Of a DNA stretch of 64,000 nucleotides, positions 41,162 through 49,935 are shown one piece after another. The translations under genes and the position numbers were made by a program. Numbering within the stretch: position 1 is the stretch's first letter; each line of letters starts with the position of its first letter. Location of the stretch: the NCBI GenBank assembly GCA_029689965.1, contig CP121450.1, positions 2,170,001 to 2,234,000 on the forward strand, written 5' to 3'. The stretch is from Curtobacterium flaccumfaciens. Its GTDB lineage: Bacteria > Actinomycetota > Actinomycetes > Actinomycetales > Microbacteriaceae. The notes beneath the pieces are model-generated. The model saw only the letters and a program-made list of their open reading frames with translations. It ran no database searches and was not told the DNA's origin.

Positions 41162-42181
41162 ATGCCCGCCAAGAAGCCCGCACGCGCCGCAGCGAAGATC
41201 GACCAGGTGCCCTGGTCCGGCATCCGCCCGGCGCCGGTCGTGCTCATCACGGGGCCCGAGGCGTTCCTCGCCGACCGCGCGAGCACGGTGTTGCGCGACC
41301 TGCTCGTGGGCGAGGACCCTGCGCTCGAGGTCCACGACCTCGAAGCCGACCAGTACGCGCCGGGTCTGCTCGCGACGCTCGCGAGCCCGTCCCTGTTCGG
41401 CGAGCCGCGGCTGGTGCGGGTCACCAACGTCGAGAAGTGCACCGATGCGTTCATCACCGAGACGATCTCCTACCTCGAGGCTCCGGCGGACGACGTCACG
41501 CTCGTGCTCCGGCACGGCGGCGGCGTGCGCGGCAAGAAGCTGCTCGACACGATCCGCAGCGGGGTCGGCGGTGGCGTCGAGGTGCAGTGCGACGAGCTCA
41601 AGCGCGAGACCGACCGGATCGACTTCGTCACCGCCGAGTTCCGCGCCGCGCGCCGGAAGATCGCACCCTCAGCGGTCCGCACCCTGGTCTCGGCGTTCGC
41701 GGACGACCTGGCCGAGCTCGCCGCGGCGTGCCGGCAGCTCCTCGCCGACGAAGCCGAGGAGATCACGGACAAGGTCGTCGACAAGTACTACGGCGGACGC
41801 GTCGAGACGAATGCGTTCAAGGTCGCGGACATCGCGCTCGCGGGGCGTTCCGCGCCGGCGATCGTCGAGCTGCGGCACGCGCTGTCGACGGGAGAGGCAC
41901 CGGTTCCGATCGTCGCCGCGTTCGCGAGCAAGATCCGCACGATGGCGAAGGTCAGCGCCTTCCGCGGGCCGAGCGTGCAGGCGGCGTCGGCCCTGGGCAT
42001 GGCGCCGTGGCAGGTGCAGCGGGCGCAGCGCGACGTGGCGGGGTGGAGCGAATCCGGGCTCGCGAACGCGATCATCAGCATCGCCGAGGCGGACACCGCG
42101 GTGAAGGGCGGGTCGCGCGATGCGCACTACGCGCTCGAGGTCATGGTCCGGACGATCGCCCGTCGCGGCGAGGGCCGCTGA
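41162..42181 (+). CDS. holA: DNA polymerase III delta subunit
   Basis: Clamp-loader subunit that opens the beta clamp. Intact, 339 residues. The N-terminal AAA-like domain (VVLITGPEAFLADRASTVL, ATLASPSLFGEPRLVRVTNV) lacks a Walker A lysine, as in all delta subunits. Later motifs are DDVTLVLRHGGGVRGKKLLD, AFADDLAELAAACRQLLAD and the C-terminal collar domain (APWQVQRAQRDVAGWSESGL). ATG 41162 follows a short basic Lys/Ala/Pro start (MPAKKPARAAAKI). It is next to comEC as in most actinobacteria and convergent with rpsT. Confidence 0.95.
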   Translation: MPAKKPARAAAKIDQVPWSGIRPAPVVLITGPEAFLADRASTVLRDLLVGEDPALEVHDLEADQYAPGLLATLASPSLFGEPRLVRVTNVEKCTDAFITETISYLEAPADDVTLVLRHGGGVRGKKLLDTIRSGVGGGVEVQCDELKRETDRIDFVTAEFRAARRKIAPSAVRTLVSAFADDLAELAAACRQLLADEAEEITDKVVDKYYGGRVETNAFKVADIALAGRSAPAIVELRHALSTGEAPVPIVAAFASKIRTMAKVSAFRGPSVQAASALGMAPWQVQRAQRDVAGWSESGLANAIISIAEADTAVKGGSRDAHYALEVMVRTIARRGEGR

Positions 42182-42229
42182 CGCATTCAGCGGGTCGGCG
42201 GCCCGGCCGGTGACGTGCCTGGGCTGGTC

Positions 42230-42299
42230 CGAGTCTCGCGCTGGGCGACGTTCCTCGCGCCGTTCCCACCGAGAACTGTCGCCGAGGCCGAGACTCGCG
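42230..42299. repeat. CGAGTCTCGCG / CGAGACTCGCG inverted elements
   Basis: CGAGTCTCGCGCTGGGCGAC at about 42230 and CGAGACTCGCGG near 42289 lie in the holA-rpsT gap; the same element family occurs at 35128 and 47297. Confidence 0.6.
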
Positions 42300-42351
42300 G
42301 CGGCTCCGTCGGCCGCGGCTGCGCCCCGGCCTGGCCGCACCCCACCCACGA

Positions 42352-42385
42352 CGAAGGCCCCACACCGAACGGTGCGGGGCCTTCG
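42352..42385. terminator. Terminator of rpsT (and of convergent holA)
   Basis: Hairpin CGAAGGCCCC-A-CACC / GGTG-C-GGGGCCTTCG with a 4-base loop (GAAC), 18 bases past the rpsT stop. Confidence 0.85.
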
Positions 42386-42402
42386 TGCGCGGCGTCAGTG
42401 CG

Positions 42403-42663
42403 TCAGAGCGCGGAGACCTTCTTCGCGATCGCCGACTTGCGGTTCGCGGCCTGGTTCTTGTGGATGACGCCCTTGCTCACGGCCTTGTCGAGCTTCTTCG
42501 ACGCGAGGGAGAGCGCCGCGACGGCCTTGTCCTTGTCGCCGGCGACGATGGCCTCGTTCGTGTGACGGATGACCGTCTTCAGCTCCGAGCGGTAGGACTT
42601 GTTGCGCTCCTGGGCCTTGAGGTTGGTCTTGATGCGCTTCATCTGCGACTTGATGTTGGCCAT
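42403..42663 (-). CDS. rpsT: 30S ribosomal protein S20
   Basis: Intact 86-residue protein beginning [20 protein letters not shown] and rich in Lys/Arg, binding 16S rRNA early in 30S assembly. Core segments [19 protein letters not shown] and [21 protein letters not shown] match the family. ATG 42663 has a strong ribosome site (AAGGAG, 8 bases away); longer upstream starts add no conserved sequence. It has its own promoter and terminator and so is monocistronic. Confidence 0.97.
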   Translation of the reverse strand: MANIKSQMKRIKTNLKAQERNKSYRSELKTVIRHTNEAIVAGDKDKAVAALSLASKKLDKAVSKGVIHKNQAANRKSAIAKKVSAL

Positions 42664-42772
42664 GCGTGTTGCTCCTTGATCGTCTCTACGGGTGGTCGCG
42701 ACCGCTGGGTAGAGGGGCCCTTGGTCGCATCGCGTTCCACCCGTGGGCGGGGAACGCGGAAGCCAGCCACCA

Positions 42773-42801
42773 ACATTACCAGCATGAGCGGGCACAGCCA
42801 A
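42773..42801 (-). promoter_or_regulatory. rpsT: SigA-type promoter of rpsT
   Basis: Reading leftward: TTGGCT (42801-42796), a 17-base spacer, and TAATGT (42778-42773), about 110 bases before the ATG, leaving a leader of about 100 bases. Confidence 0.6.
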
Positions 42802-42877
42802 AGCACCGACACGACCGGCGCGGCCGTCACGGGGCGCGGCGCCGCGACACCGAAACCGCGGTGCAACAACCGTTCGC

Positions 42878-42883
42878 TACCGT
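42878..42883 (+). promoter_or_regulatory. -10 hexamer TACCGT for the aminotransferase gene
   Basis: TACCGT is 7 bases from ATG 42891; no ribosome-binding site, hence leaderless. Confidence 0.4.
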
Positions 42884-42890
42884 GACGAGC

Positions 42891-44148
42891 ATGCCATCGC
42901 TCGCACCCGGATCGACACCGTCCCGCCTCCGGCATCCGCCGGGTGTTCGAGCAGGCGGCTCTCCTACGAGCCGAACACGTGAGCGGCACCGCACCGACGA
43001 GCGGGGCCGACCGCGCGAGCGGCGCCGCCACGACGAGCGGCACCGCCACGACGAGCGGCGCCGCCACAGCACCCGCCGACGTCGCGATGCTCGTCATCGG
43101 CGAACCGGACGTCCCGGTCGCCCCGCACATCGGCGAGGCCGCCCGACGCGCCTGGTCGGAGGATCGCACCGACTACACCCCGAACGGCGGCATCGCCCCG
43201 CTGCGCGAGGCCATCCGCGAGAGCTTCGCCGCGAGAACCGCATCGAGGCGGACGTCGAACAGATCTGGATGACGATCGGCGCGACGCAGGCGCTCTTCCA
43301 GGCGATGACCCTCGTGCTCAGCCCCGGCGACGAGGTGCTCGTACCGGACCCGGCTACACGACCTTCACGATGAACGCGCACATCCTCGGCGCCACCCCGG
43401 TGCCGTACCAGCTGACCCCGCAGCACGGCTTCGAGCCCGACCTGCAGGCCCTCGAGGCGAGCATCACCGAGCGCACGCGGGCGATCATCGTGAACTCCCC
43501 GTCGAACCCGCTCGGCTCGGTGTTCGGCGAGCAGACCTTGCGCGACCTGCTCGCGCTCGCGAAGCGCCACGACCTCTGGGTGATCAGTGACGAGGTCTAC
43601 GAGTACTTCACCTACGGCACCCGGCACGTCAGCCTGGCGAGCCTGGACGAGGACGACCGGGTGTTCACGGCGTTCTCGCTGAGCAAGACGTACGCGATGA
43701 CCGGCGTCCGCGTCGGCTACCTGGTGGCCCCGAAGGGTCTCGGCCCGACGATGCGCACCACCCAGGAGGCGATGATCAGCTGCGTCGCGGAACCGGACCA
43801 GTGGGCGGCCCTCGCGGCGATCGTGGGGACCACTCGTCGGTGCAGGACGCCCGTGAGCACTACCGCGCGAACCTCGGCGTCGCGAAGGAGGTGCTCGACG
43901 CGGCGGGCATCCGCTACCTCGATCCACGGGGCGCGTTCTACCTCTGGATCGACGTGTCGCACGTCTCGCAGGGCGACGTCGCGGAGTGGGCGCTCGCCTT
44001 CCTGCAGCGCGAGCGGGTCGCCGTCGCACCGGGGAGCGCGTTCGGCCGTACCGGCGAGGGCTGGATCCGCGTGTGCCTCGCGGCGACCGCCGCGGACCTG
44101 CGCCGCGGCCTCGGTGCGTTGCCGGCTCCGGAGCCCGCCACCGTGTGA
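42891..44148 (+). CDS. Class I/II PLP-dependent aminotransferase (five frameshifts)
   Basis: Fold-type I aminotransferase. Motifs are YTPNGGIAPLREAIRE, IGATQALFQAMTLVLSPGDE, IIVNSPSNPLGSVFGE (PLP-ring Asn), LWVISDEVYEYFTYG (Asp and Tyr) and FSLSKTYAMTGVRVGY (the Schiff-base Lys), with a substrate Arg near GEGWIRVCLA. Bases are missing near 42908, 42928, 43232, 43354 (GACCCGGCTAC) and 43826 (GTGGGGACCAC). Restored length 420 residues. A Thr/Ser/Gly/Ala-rich insert of about 35 residues interrupts the N terminus and is encoded by an 18-base DNA repeat. Substrate not predictable. Confidence 0.88.
43017..43070 (+). repeat. 18-base repeat, three copies, inside the aminotransferase gene
   Basis: Units GAGCGGCGCCGCCACGAC, GAGCGGCACCGCCACGAC and GAGCGGCGCCGCCACAGC are adjacent and in frame, encoding SGAATT-like steps. 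Confidence 0.9.
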
Positions 44149-44233
44149 GACGCGGCCACGGCCGCCCGACGTGACCGGCCGAGCGGGTGGGGTGCGCGCT
44201 CGACGTGCACCGTGCCTCCCGGCCTGGAGGCTC

Positions 44234-44334
44234 GGCGCGCGTCCGCCTCGCCCTCGCACGGTGCGGGGTCGGCCCGGCACGGTGCGCGGCGCGCGTCCGC
44301 CTCGCCCTCGCACGGTGCGGGGTCGGCCCGGCAC
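44234..44334 (+). repeat. 47-base direct repeat, two copies
   Basis: Perfect copies at 44234-44280 and 44288-44334, starting GGCGCGCGTCCGCC and ending GGCCCGGCAC, separated by 7 bases. Confidence 0.9.
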
Positions 44335-44382
44335 CGTGCGAGGTTGCGTCCACCGTGGGAGGTCGCGCGAGTGGCACGGCGC

Positions 44383-44427
44383 GCGGAACCTCGCACACTG
44401 CGGAGACGCGGAACCTCGCACACTGCG
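44383..44427 (+). repeat. 20-base direct repeat GCGGAACCTCGCACACTGCG, two copies
   Basis: Perfect copies at 44383-44402 and 44408-44427, 25 bases apart, about 100 bases before lepA. Confidence 0.9.
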
Positions 44428-44529
44428 TCGTACTGTGCGAGGCGTGGAGAGCCGCGCGCACCGCGCTGCGCGCCGTCGACGCGCAGCCGTGGGAGAATCG
44501 TTCGACCGTCCGACCCACCCCGAGGAACC

Positions 44530-46378
44530 GTGAGCCCACAAGCATCCGCGCCGCTCGAGCCCGCCTCGACCCGGCCGACGCGATCCGCAACTTCTGCATC
44601 ATCGCGCACATCGACCACGGCAAGTCCACGCTGGCCGACCGCATGCTGCAGATCACCGGCATCGTCGAGGACCGCGCCATGCGTGCGCAGTACCTCGACC
44701 GCATGGACATCGAGCGCGAGCGCGGCATCACGATCAAGTCGCAGGCCGTGCGGATGCCGTGGGAGCTCGACGGGAAGACGTACGCGCTCAACATGATCGA
44801 CACGCCCGGCCACGTGGACTTCTCGTACGAGGTGTCCCGGTCGCTCGCGGCGTGCGAAGGAGCGATCCTGCTCGTCGACGCGGCGCAGGGCATCGAGGCG
44901 CAGACGCTCGCGAACCTGTACCTGGCGCTCGAGAACGACCTCGAGATCATCCCGGTCCTCAACAAGATCGACCTGCCCGCGGCCGAGCCGGAGAAGTACG
45001 CGGCCGAGCTTCGCGCAGCTCATCGGCGGCTCCCCGGACGACGTCCTCCGGGTGTCCGGCAAGACGGGCGTCGGCGTGCCCGAGCTCCTCGACCGCGTGG
45101 TCGGTACCGTCCCGGCCCCGGTCGGCACGGTGGACGCCGAGCCGCGCGCGATGATCTTCGACTCGGTCTACGACAGCTACCGCGGTGTCGTGACCTACGT
45201 GCGCATGGTGGACGGCACCATCAAGCCGCGCGAGAAGGTCCAGATGATGTCGACGAAGACGACGCACGAGATCCTCGAGATCGGGGTGTCGTCGCCGGAG
45301 CCGAAGCCGACCAAGGGGCTCAGCGTCGGCGAGGTCGGCTACCTCATCACGGGCGTGAAGGACGTCCGCCAGTCGAAGGTCGGCGACACCGTCACGAACG
45401 CGCAGAAGCCCGCGACCGAGGCCCTGCCGGGCTACACCGATCCGAAGCCGATGGTCTTCTCGGGCCTGTACCCGATCGACGGGTCCGACTACCCGGACCT
45501 GCGCGAGGCCCTCGACAAGCTCAAGCTTCTCCGACGCCGCGCTCGTGTACGAGCCCGAGACCTCGGTGGCGCTCGGGTTCGGCTTCCGGTGCGGCTTCCT
45601 CGGCCTGCTGCACCTCGAGATCATCACCGAGCGGCTCAGCCGCGAGTTCGGGCTCGACCTCATCACCACCGCCCCGAGCGTGGTCTACGACGTCACGACC
45701 GAGGACGGCAGCACCGTCCAGGTCACCAACCCGTCGGAGTTCCCCACGGGCCGCATCGACGAGGTCCGCGAGCCCATGGTGCGCGCGGCCATCCTCGCGC
45801 CGAAGGACTACGTCGGCGCCATCATGGAGCTTTGCCAGTCGCGCCGCGGCTCCCTGCTCGGGATGGAGTACCTCGGCGAGGACCGCGTCGAGCTCCGGTA
45901 CGAGATCCCGCTCGGCGAGATCGTGTTCGACTTCTTCGACCAGCTGAAGAGCAAGACGCAGGGGTACGCCTCGCTCGACTACGAGCCCTCCGGCGACCAG
46001 GCGGCCGATCTCGTGAAGGTCGACATCCTGCTGCAGGGCGACCAGGTCGACGCGTTCAGCGCGATCGTGCACCGGGACAAGGCGTACGCGTACGGCACGA
46101 TGATGGCCGAGCGCTTGCGCAAGCTGATCCCGCGTCAGCAGTTCGAGGTGCCGATCCAGGCCGCGATCGGGGCGCGCATCATCGCGCGCGAGAACATCCG
46201 GGCGATGCGCAAGGACGTCCTCGCGAAGTGCTACGGCGGTGACATCACCCGCAAGCGCAAGCTCCTCGAGAAGCAGAAGGAGGGCAAGAAGCGCATGAAG
46301 ATGGTGGGTCGTGTCGAGGTCCCGCAAGAGGCCTTCATCGCCGCGCTCTCGGGTGACGTGGAAGAGAAGAAGAAGTAG
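44530..46378 (+). CDS. lepA: Elongation factor 4 (LepA) (three frameshifts)
   Basis: Ribosomal GTPase acting on stalled or misassembled ribosomes. G motifs are [17 protein letters not shown] (G1), RGITIKSQ (G2), [13 protein letters not shown] (G3) and VLNKIDLP (G4); later come [18 protein letters not shown] and the LepA-specific C terminus [20 protein letters not shown]. Corrections: one C missing near 44570, one base extra near 45010 (GAGCTTCGC) and one near 45525 (AAGCTTCTCC, expected AAGCTCTCC). Restored length 615 residues. GTG 44530 follows GAGGAA. The upstream gap is repeat-rich. hemW lies about 1.8 kb downstream, beyond the DUF1990 and minus-strand HAD genes. Confidence 0.96.
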
Positions 46379-46615
46379 CGACGTCGGGCAAGGCGCGGTT
46401 CCGCGAGAGCGACACCGTCCCGCCCGGCGGTGCCGGCACCTCCGCGAAAGCGACGGGGTGCCGTCCGGCGGCGCTGACGTGGATCACCGGTGCGAGGACC
46501 GCGCAGCGGGTCCGCGCGAGCAGCGGCTGCCGGATCAGACCCGGTGCGCGCGGGGCGCCGACGGGGCAACCGCGCCCGGGCCGGAGTCGGTTCGAGCCGG
46601 ACCGGAGTGCGCCGG

Positions 46616-46621
46616 TAGGCT
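46616..46621 (+). promoter_or_regulatory. -10 hexamer TAGGCT for the DUF1990 gene
   Basis: TAGGCT is 7 bases from ATG 46629, leaderless. The rest of the 250-base gap after lepA contains two diverged copies of a CCGCGA(G/A)AGCGAC unit and no gene. Confidence 0.45.
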
Positions 46622-46628
46622 GGCCGGC

Positions 46629-47275
46629 ATGAGTTCCCGCGGCACGTACCGGACCGCCCTGACGTACGGAGCCGTGGGGGCGACCCAGGCGCCGGACCTC
46701 ATGACGTACCCGCCGGAGGGGTTCGCCCGTCGGAGTCCCGCTCGCGCATCGGCCACGGCGACGCCCGGTTCGAGACCGCCGTGACGCAGGCGCTGACGTG
46801 GCAGATCCAGGAGCGCAGCGGCATCCGCGTGCACGTGGAGGACCAGCCCGACGACGACGAGGTCCGCTACAACCCGGTCACGTTCGACGAGCAGGGGGTG
46901 CCGATCGCGCCGGCCTCCATCGGCACGCCGAAGGTGGAGAAGTTCGCTCCCGACGGCACGCCGCTGCTGACGGCCGGCACGACGGCGACGCTGACGATGC
47001 ACGCCTTCGGGCGGACCGTGCACGCGCCCGTCCGGGTGGTGTCGATCATCGACGAGACGGACCGCAAGGGCTTCGCCTACGGCACACTCGACGGCCACCC
47101 GCTGTCCGGTGAGGAGTCCTTCGTGGTCGAGCGGACGCCGGACGGTTCGGTGTGGCTGCAGATCCGGCAGTTCTCGCAGCCGTCGAGCCGGAAGTGGCAG
47201 TTCGTCGCGCCCTTGCTGCGTCGGCAGCAGAAGGTGATGGCCGAGAGGTACCTCGCGGCCCTGCGCGGCGACTGA
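46629..47275 (+). CDS. DUF1990 family protein (one frameshift)
   Basis: Starts MSSRGTYRTALTYGAVGATQ, then MTYPPEGFAR; after restoring one base near 46735 (GCCCGTCGG) it reads SRIGHGDARFETAV and WQIQERSGIRVHVED, the conserved features of this family. The end is VWLQIRQFSQPSSRKWQFVAPLLRRQQ. About 215 residues, soluble, without signal peptide. The family occurs in bacteria and plants and has no established biochemical role that I can name. It is convergent with the HAD gene. Confidence 0.86.
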
Positions 47276-47296
47276 CGCCCCGCGCCGCAGCCGCCA

Positions 47297-47364
47297 CGAG
47301 ACTCGCGCTGCGCGACACGTCGCGGGGCCGTGGTCGCGAGACTCGTCGTGCAGCGCGAGTCTCG
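47297..47364. repeat. Inverted repeat CGAGACTCGCGCTGC, 15-bp arms
   Basis: Perfect arms at 47297-47311 and 47350-47364 with a 38-base interior, between convergent genes; could serve as terminator. Same element family as 35125 and 42230. Confidence 0.8.
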
Positions 47365-47384
47365 GTCCGCGGCGTGCCCCGGGG

Positions 47385-47420
47385 CCCGCAGCCGCCCCGG
47401 CGCCCGCAGCCGCCCCGGCG
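47385..47420 (+). repeat. Tandem 18-base repeat CCCGCAGCCGCCCCGGCG
   Basis: Two perfect adjacent copies at 47385-47402 and 47403-47420, just beyond the HAD stop codon. Confidence 0.9.
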
Positions 47421-47429
47421 CAGCGCGGC

Positions 47430-48121
47430 TCAGGCCAGCGGGGTCAACGCCGCGATGGCGTCCTCGACCAGCTGGACGTCCTGCACGCAGTCACGCGCGA
47501 CCACCACGGCGTTCGTCCGACGCAGCGCCGCCACGTCGTAGACGCCGGTGGCGATCGCGAGGAACGGGATCCCCGCGGCCTCCGCCGCCTCGCCGTCCCG
47601 CGGGGTGTCCCGACGATGACGGCCCGTTCGCCCGACAGTGCTTCGGCGGCACGCGCCGCGACCGCCGAGCGGTCCACTTCCTCGTCCCCGAAGAACGAGT
47701 GGCCCCAGTCGAAGACCTCCGTGTCGAACCCGGCGCCCTGCAGCTTCACACGGGCGCGGTACGCGGAGTTCCCGGTGAGCAGACCGTTGCGCCAGCCGAG
47801 CTCGGCGAAGCGGGCGACGAGGGCGATCGCGCCCGGTGCCGGGCTGCGGTGGTCGCCGGAGCGGTGCCGCTCCTCGGTCAGGTCGCGCAGGTGACCGCTG
47901 ACGACCGGGATGAGGCCGGAGTCCAGGTCGTGCGCGCGGACGTGCTCGGCGATCAGGCCCGCGTCGGTGCGGCCGTGCTGGTGCCCGACACGGAGGACGA
48001 GGTCACGCCCGACCGCCCGCTCGAGCGCGAGGTGGTACAGGTTGCCGGGCGACGAGGCGTTCATCACGAGGGTGCCGTCGATGTCCCACAGCACCGTGGT
48101 GGGGACGGTGTGGTGCTCCAT
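47430..48121 (-). CDS. HAD superfamily phosphatase (phosphoglycolate-phosphatase-like) (one frameshift)
   Basis: Cytoplasmic aspartate-nucleophile phosphatase. Motif I is VLWDIDGTLVMNASS, motif II RNGLLTGNSAY, motif III Lys near YRARVKLQGAGF, and motif IV AVIVGDTPRDGEAA once the lost C is restored near 47608 (GTCGGGACACC, expected GTCGGCGACACC). The helical cap lies between motifs I and II. Restored length 230 residues, ending DAIAALTPLA. ATG 48121 is 20-30 bases from the divergent hemW start. Substrate not assigned. Confidence 0.88.
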
Positions 48122-48149
48122 GACTCCATCATGACGGAGAATGGAGTCC

Positions 48150-49385
48150 ATGCCGAGTGCTCTCCCGATCGCCGATCCCGCACCCGCGGACGGCTTGATC
48201 GCCCCGGCGCCCGACGCCGGCACGGTGCCGTTCGGCGTGTACGTGCACGTGCCGTTCTGCCGGGTGCGCTGCGGGTACTGCGACTTCAACACCTACACGG
48301 CGTCGGAGCTGCGCGGCGTCCGTCGCGACGACTACGCCGGGCACGCCGTCCGCGAGATCGAGTGGGCCGCCCACGTGCTCGACCGGTCCGGTGTCCCGCG
48401 CCGACCGGTGTCGACGGTGTTCTTCGGCGGCGGGACCCCGACGATGTTGCCGGCGTCCGACCTCGCGATGATCCTCCGCGCGATCGACGACACCTGGGGG
48501 ATCGTCCCGGGCGCCGAGGTCACGACCGAGGCCAACCCGGACTCGGTCGACGCCGCCTCGCTCGAGGTCCTGCGCGCCGGCGGCTTCAACCGGGTGAGCT
48601 ACGGCATGCAGTCCGCGGTGCCGCAGGTGCTCGCGACGCTCGACCGCACGCACGACCCCGAGCGGGTGCCGCTGGTCGTGGACCTCGCGAAGCAGCAGGG
48701 CCTCGACGTCTCGCTCGACCTCATCTACTCGACGCCGGGGGAGTCCCTGGCCGACTGGCGCACCTCGCTCGACGCGGCGCTGGCGTGCGATCCCGACCAC
48801 GTGTCGGCGTACTCGCTCATCGTCGAGGACGGCACGGCGATGGGCCGCATGGTGGCGCGCGGCGAGCTGCCGCCCCCGGACGACGACCTCGCGGCGGACA
48901 TGTACGAGCTGGCCGACCAGGTGCTCGGCGACGCCGGGTACGCCTGGTACGAGGTCTCCAACTGGGCACGCGCCGACACTTCGGGCAGCACCGCGCAGCA
49001 CGCGAGCCGCCACAACCTGTCGTACTGGAAGGGGCACGACTGGTGGGGCGTCGGCCCGGGCGCGCACTCCGCGGTCGCCGGCACGCGCTGGTGGAACGTG
49101 AAGCACCCGGCCGCGTACGCGAACCGGGTGCTCCAGGGTGAGTCACCGGCCGCCGGCCGCGAGACCCTGGACGACGAGACCCGCTACGTCGAGCGCGTCC
49201 TGCTCGCGGCGCGCGTCCGTGGTGAGCTCGCCACCGCGGAACTCCGCCAGGAGGCCCGGGGCCGGGTCGCTGGGCTCATCGCACGTGGACTCGTGGACGG
49301 GTCGGCCGCGGTGCGGGGACGGGTCGAGTTGACCCTGCAGGGTCGCCTCCTCGCGGACGCCGTGGTCCGCGAGCTGCTCGACTGA
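48150..49385 (+). CDS. hemW: Radical-SAM haem chaperone HemW (HemN-like)
   Basis: Intact, about 411 residues. The radical SAM cluster site is FCRVRCGYCDFNTYT (Cx3Cx2C), followed by STVFFGGGTPTMLP, TTEANPDSVDA and NRVSYGMQSAVP. The extra Cys of the coproporphyrinogen oxidase HemN is absent, which fits HemW, a haem-binding chaperone for respiratory enzymes; cytochrome bd and aa3 genes are nearby in this window. ATG 48150 gives the typical MPSALPIADPAPADG start; ATG 48141 in the same frame is an alternative. Confidence 0.92.
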   Translation: MPSALPIADPAPADGLIAPAPDAGTVPFGVYVHVPFCRVRCGYCDFNTYTASELRGVRRDDYAGHAVREIEWAAHVLDRSGVPRRPVSTVFFGGGTPTMLPASDLAMILRAIDDTWGIVPGAEVTTEANPDSVDAASLEVLRAGGFNRVSYGMQSAVPQVLATLDRTHDPERVPLVVDLAKQQGLDVSLDLIYSTPGESLADWRTSLDAALACDPDHVSAYSLIVEDGTAMGRMVARGELPPPDDDLAADMYELADQVLGDAGYAWYEVSNWARADTSGSTAQHASRHNLSYWKGHDWWGVGPGAHSAVAGTRWWNVKHPAAYANRVLQGESPAAGRETLDDETRYVERVLLAARVRGELATAELRQEARGRVAGLIARGLVDGSAAVRGRVELTLQGRLLADAVVRELLD

Positions 49386-49396
49386 GGGCTGTGGCC

Positions 49397-49828
49397 CTAC
49401 TGCTTGATGAACTCGATGGAGAGCGGGTAGCGGTAGAACTGCCCACGGTTCGCCGCGATCGCGGCCTGGATGCCGAACACGATCGAGAGCACCCAGGCGG
49501 CGAGGATGATCAGGATCCCGATGCCGAGGAACGACGTGATCGATCCGACCGCGTAGGCGATCGCCATCGTGATCGAGAAGTTCAGCGCGACGCGGGTGTG
49601 CTCGCGGACGAACCCGCCCCGGTCGCGCAGCACGAAGTAGGCCACGAGCGGCGCGATGAAGTTGAACAGGATGCCACCGACGTGCGTCAGCGTGGACCAG
49701 AGCCGCTGGTCCTCGGGGCTCATCGGCTGCGGCGGCTGGTACTGCGGCGGGTACTGCGGGCCGCCGGGCTGCTGGGGTCCGCCGGGCTGCTGGCCGTAGG
49801 GGCCGCCGGGCTGCTGTCCGTAGCTCAT
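49397..49828 (-). CDS. DUF4870 family membrane protein
   Basis: Intact, 143 residues. The first 40 residues are a cytoplasmic Gly/Gln/Pro/Tyr-rich repeat (QQPGGPYGQQPGGPQQPGG), then PMSPEDQRLWSTLTHVGGIL, the family signature, and four hydrophobic segments with a conserved EHTRVALNFSIT. Domain of unknown function related to Tic20-like small membrane proteins. It is convergent with hemW (11 bases) and divergent from hrcA. Confidence 0.88.
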   Translation of the reverse strand: MSYGQQPGGPYGQQPGGPQQPGGPQYPPQYQPPQPMSPEDQRLWSTLTHVGGILFNFIAPLVAYFVLRDRGGFVREHTRVALNFSITMAIAYAVGSITSFLGIGILIILAAWVLSIVFGIQAAIAANRGQFYRYPLSIEFIKQ

Positions 49829-49834
49829 GCGGGA

Positions 49835-49840
49835 AGCGTA
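49835..49840 (-). promoter_or_regulatory. -10 hexamer TACGCT for the DUF4870 gene
   Basis: On the minus strand TACGCT is 6 bases from ATG 49828, leaderless. Confidence 0.4.
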
Positions 49841-49883
49841 TCGGCAGGGTGTGGAGAAGTCCCGGTCCGTCGGCGGTCGGGCG

Positions 49884-49915
49884 TAGGATCAGCAGTCGAC
49901 ACGTCCGAGTGCCAG
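49884..49915 (+). promoter_or_regulatory. hrcA: CIRCE-like operator with -10 upstream of hrcA
   Basis: TCAGCAGTC (49889-49897), a 9-base spacer and GAGTGCCAG (49907-49915) match the CIRCE consensus TTAGCACTC-N9-GAGTGCTAA at 14 of 18 arm positions with the exact spacer. TAGGAT (49884-49889) overlaps its left edge as a -10. The site is 20 bases before GTG 49936. Confidence 0.6.
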
Positions 49916-49935
49916 AACGAGTGGAAGGGGTCCGG

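Larger units (their letters stand above)
44149..44529. other. 381-base gene-free gap between the aminotransferase gene and lepA
   Basis: No credible gene. Holds a 47-base direct repeat (44234, 44288), a 20-base direct repeat (44383, 44408), and a dense set of CCTCGCAC / GTGCGAGG motifs in both orientations, including CCTCGCACA...TGTGCGAGG around 44414-44442 that could form a hairpin before lepA. Confidence 0.8.

Noticed and set aside
33624..41457. Very long antisense open frames opposite cydC-leuS and comEA-comEC
   Set aside because: They are Arg/His/Asp-rich complements of real genes, a normal effect of very high GC with few stop codons, and show no family motif.
42784..42885. 33-codon frame [15 protein letters not shown]...
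   Set aside because: Low complexity, overlaps the rpsT promoter on the other strand and the aminotransferase -10; no ribosome site.
44530..46378. Programmed ribosomal frameshifting in lepA and others
   Set aside because: No slippery heptamer or downstream structure is common to the sites, both +1 and -1 changes occur, and relatives of these genes do not use it.
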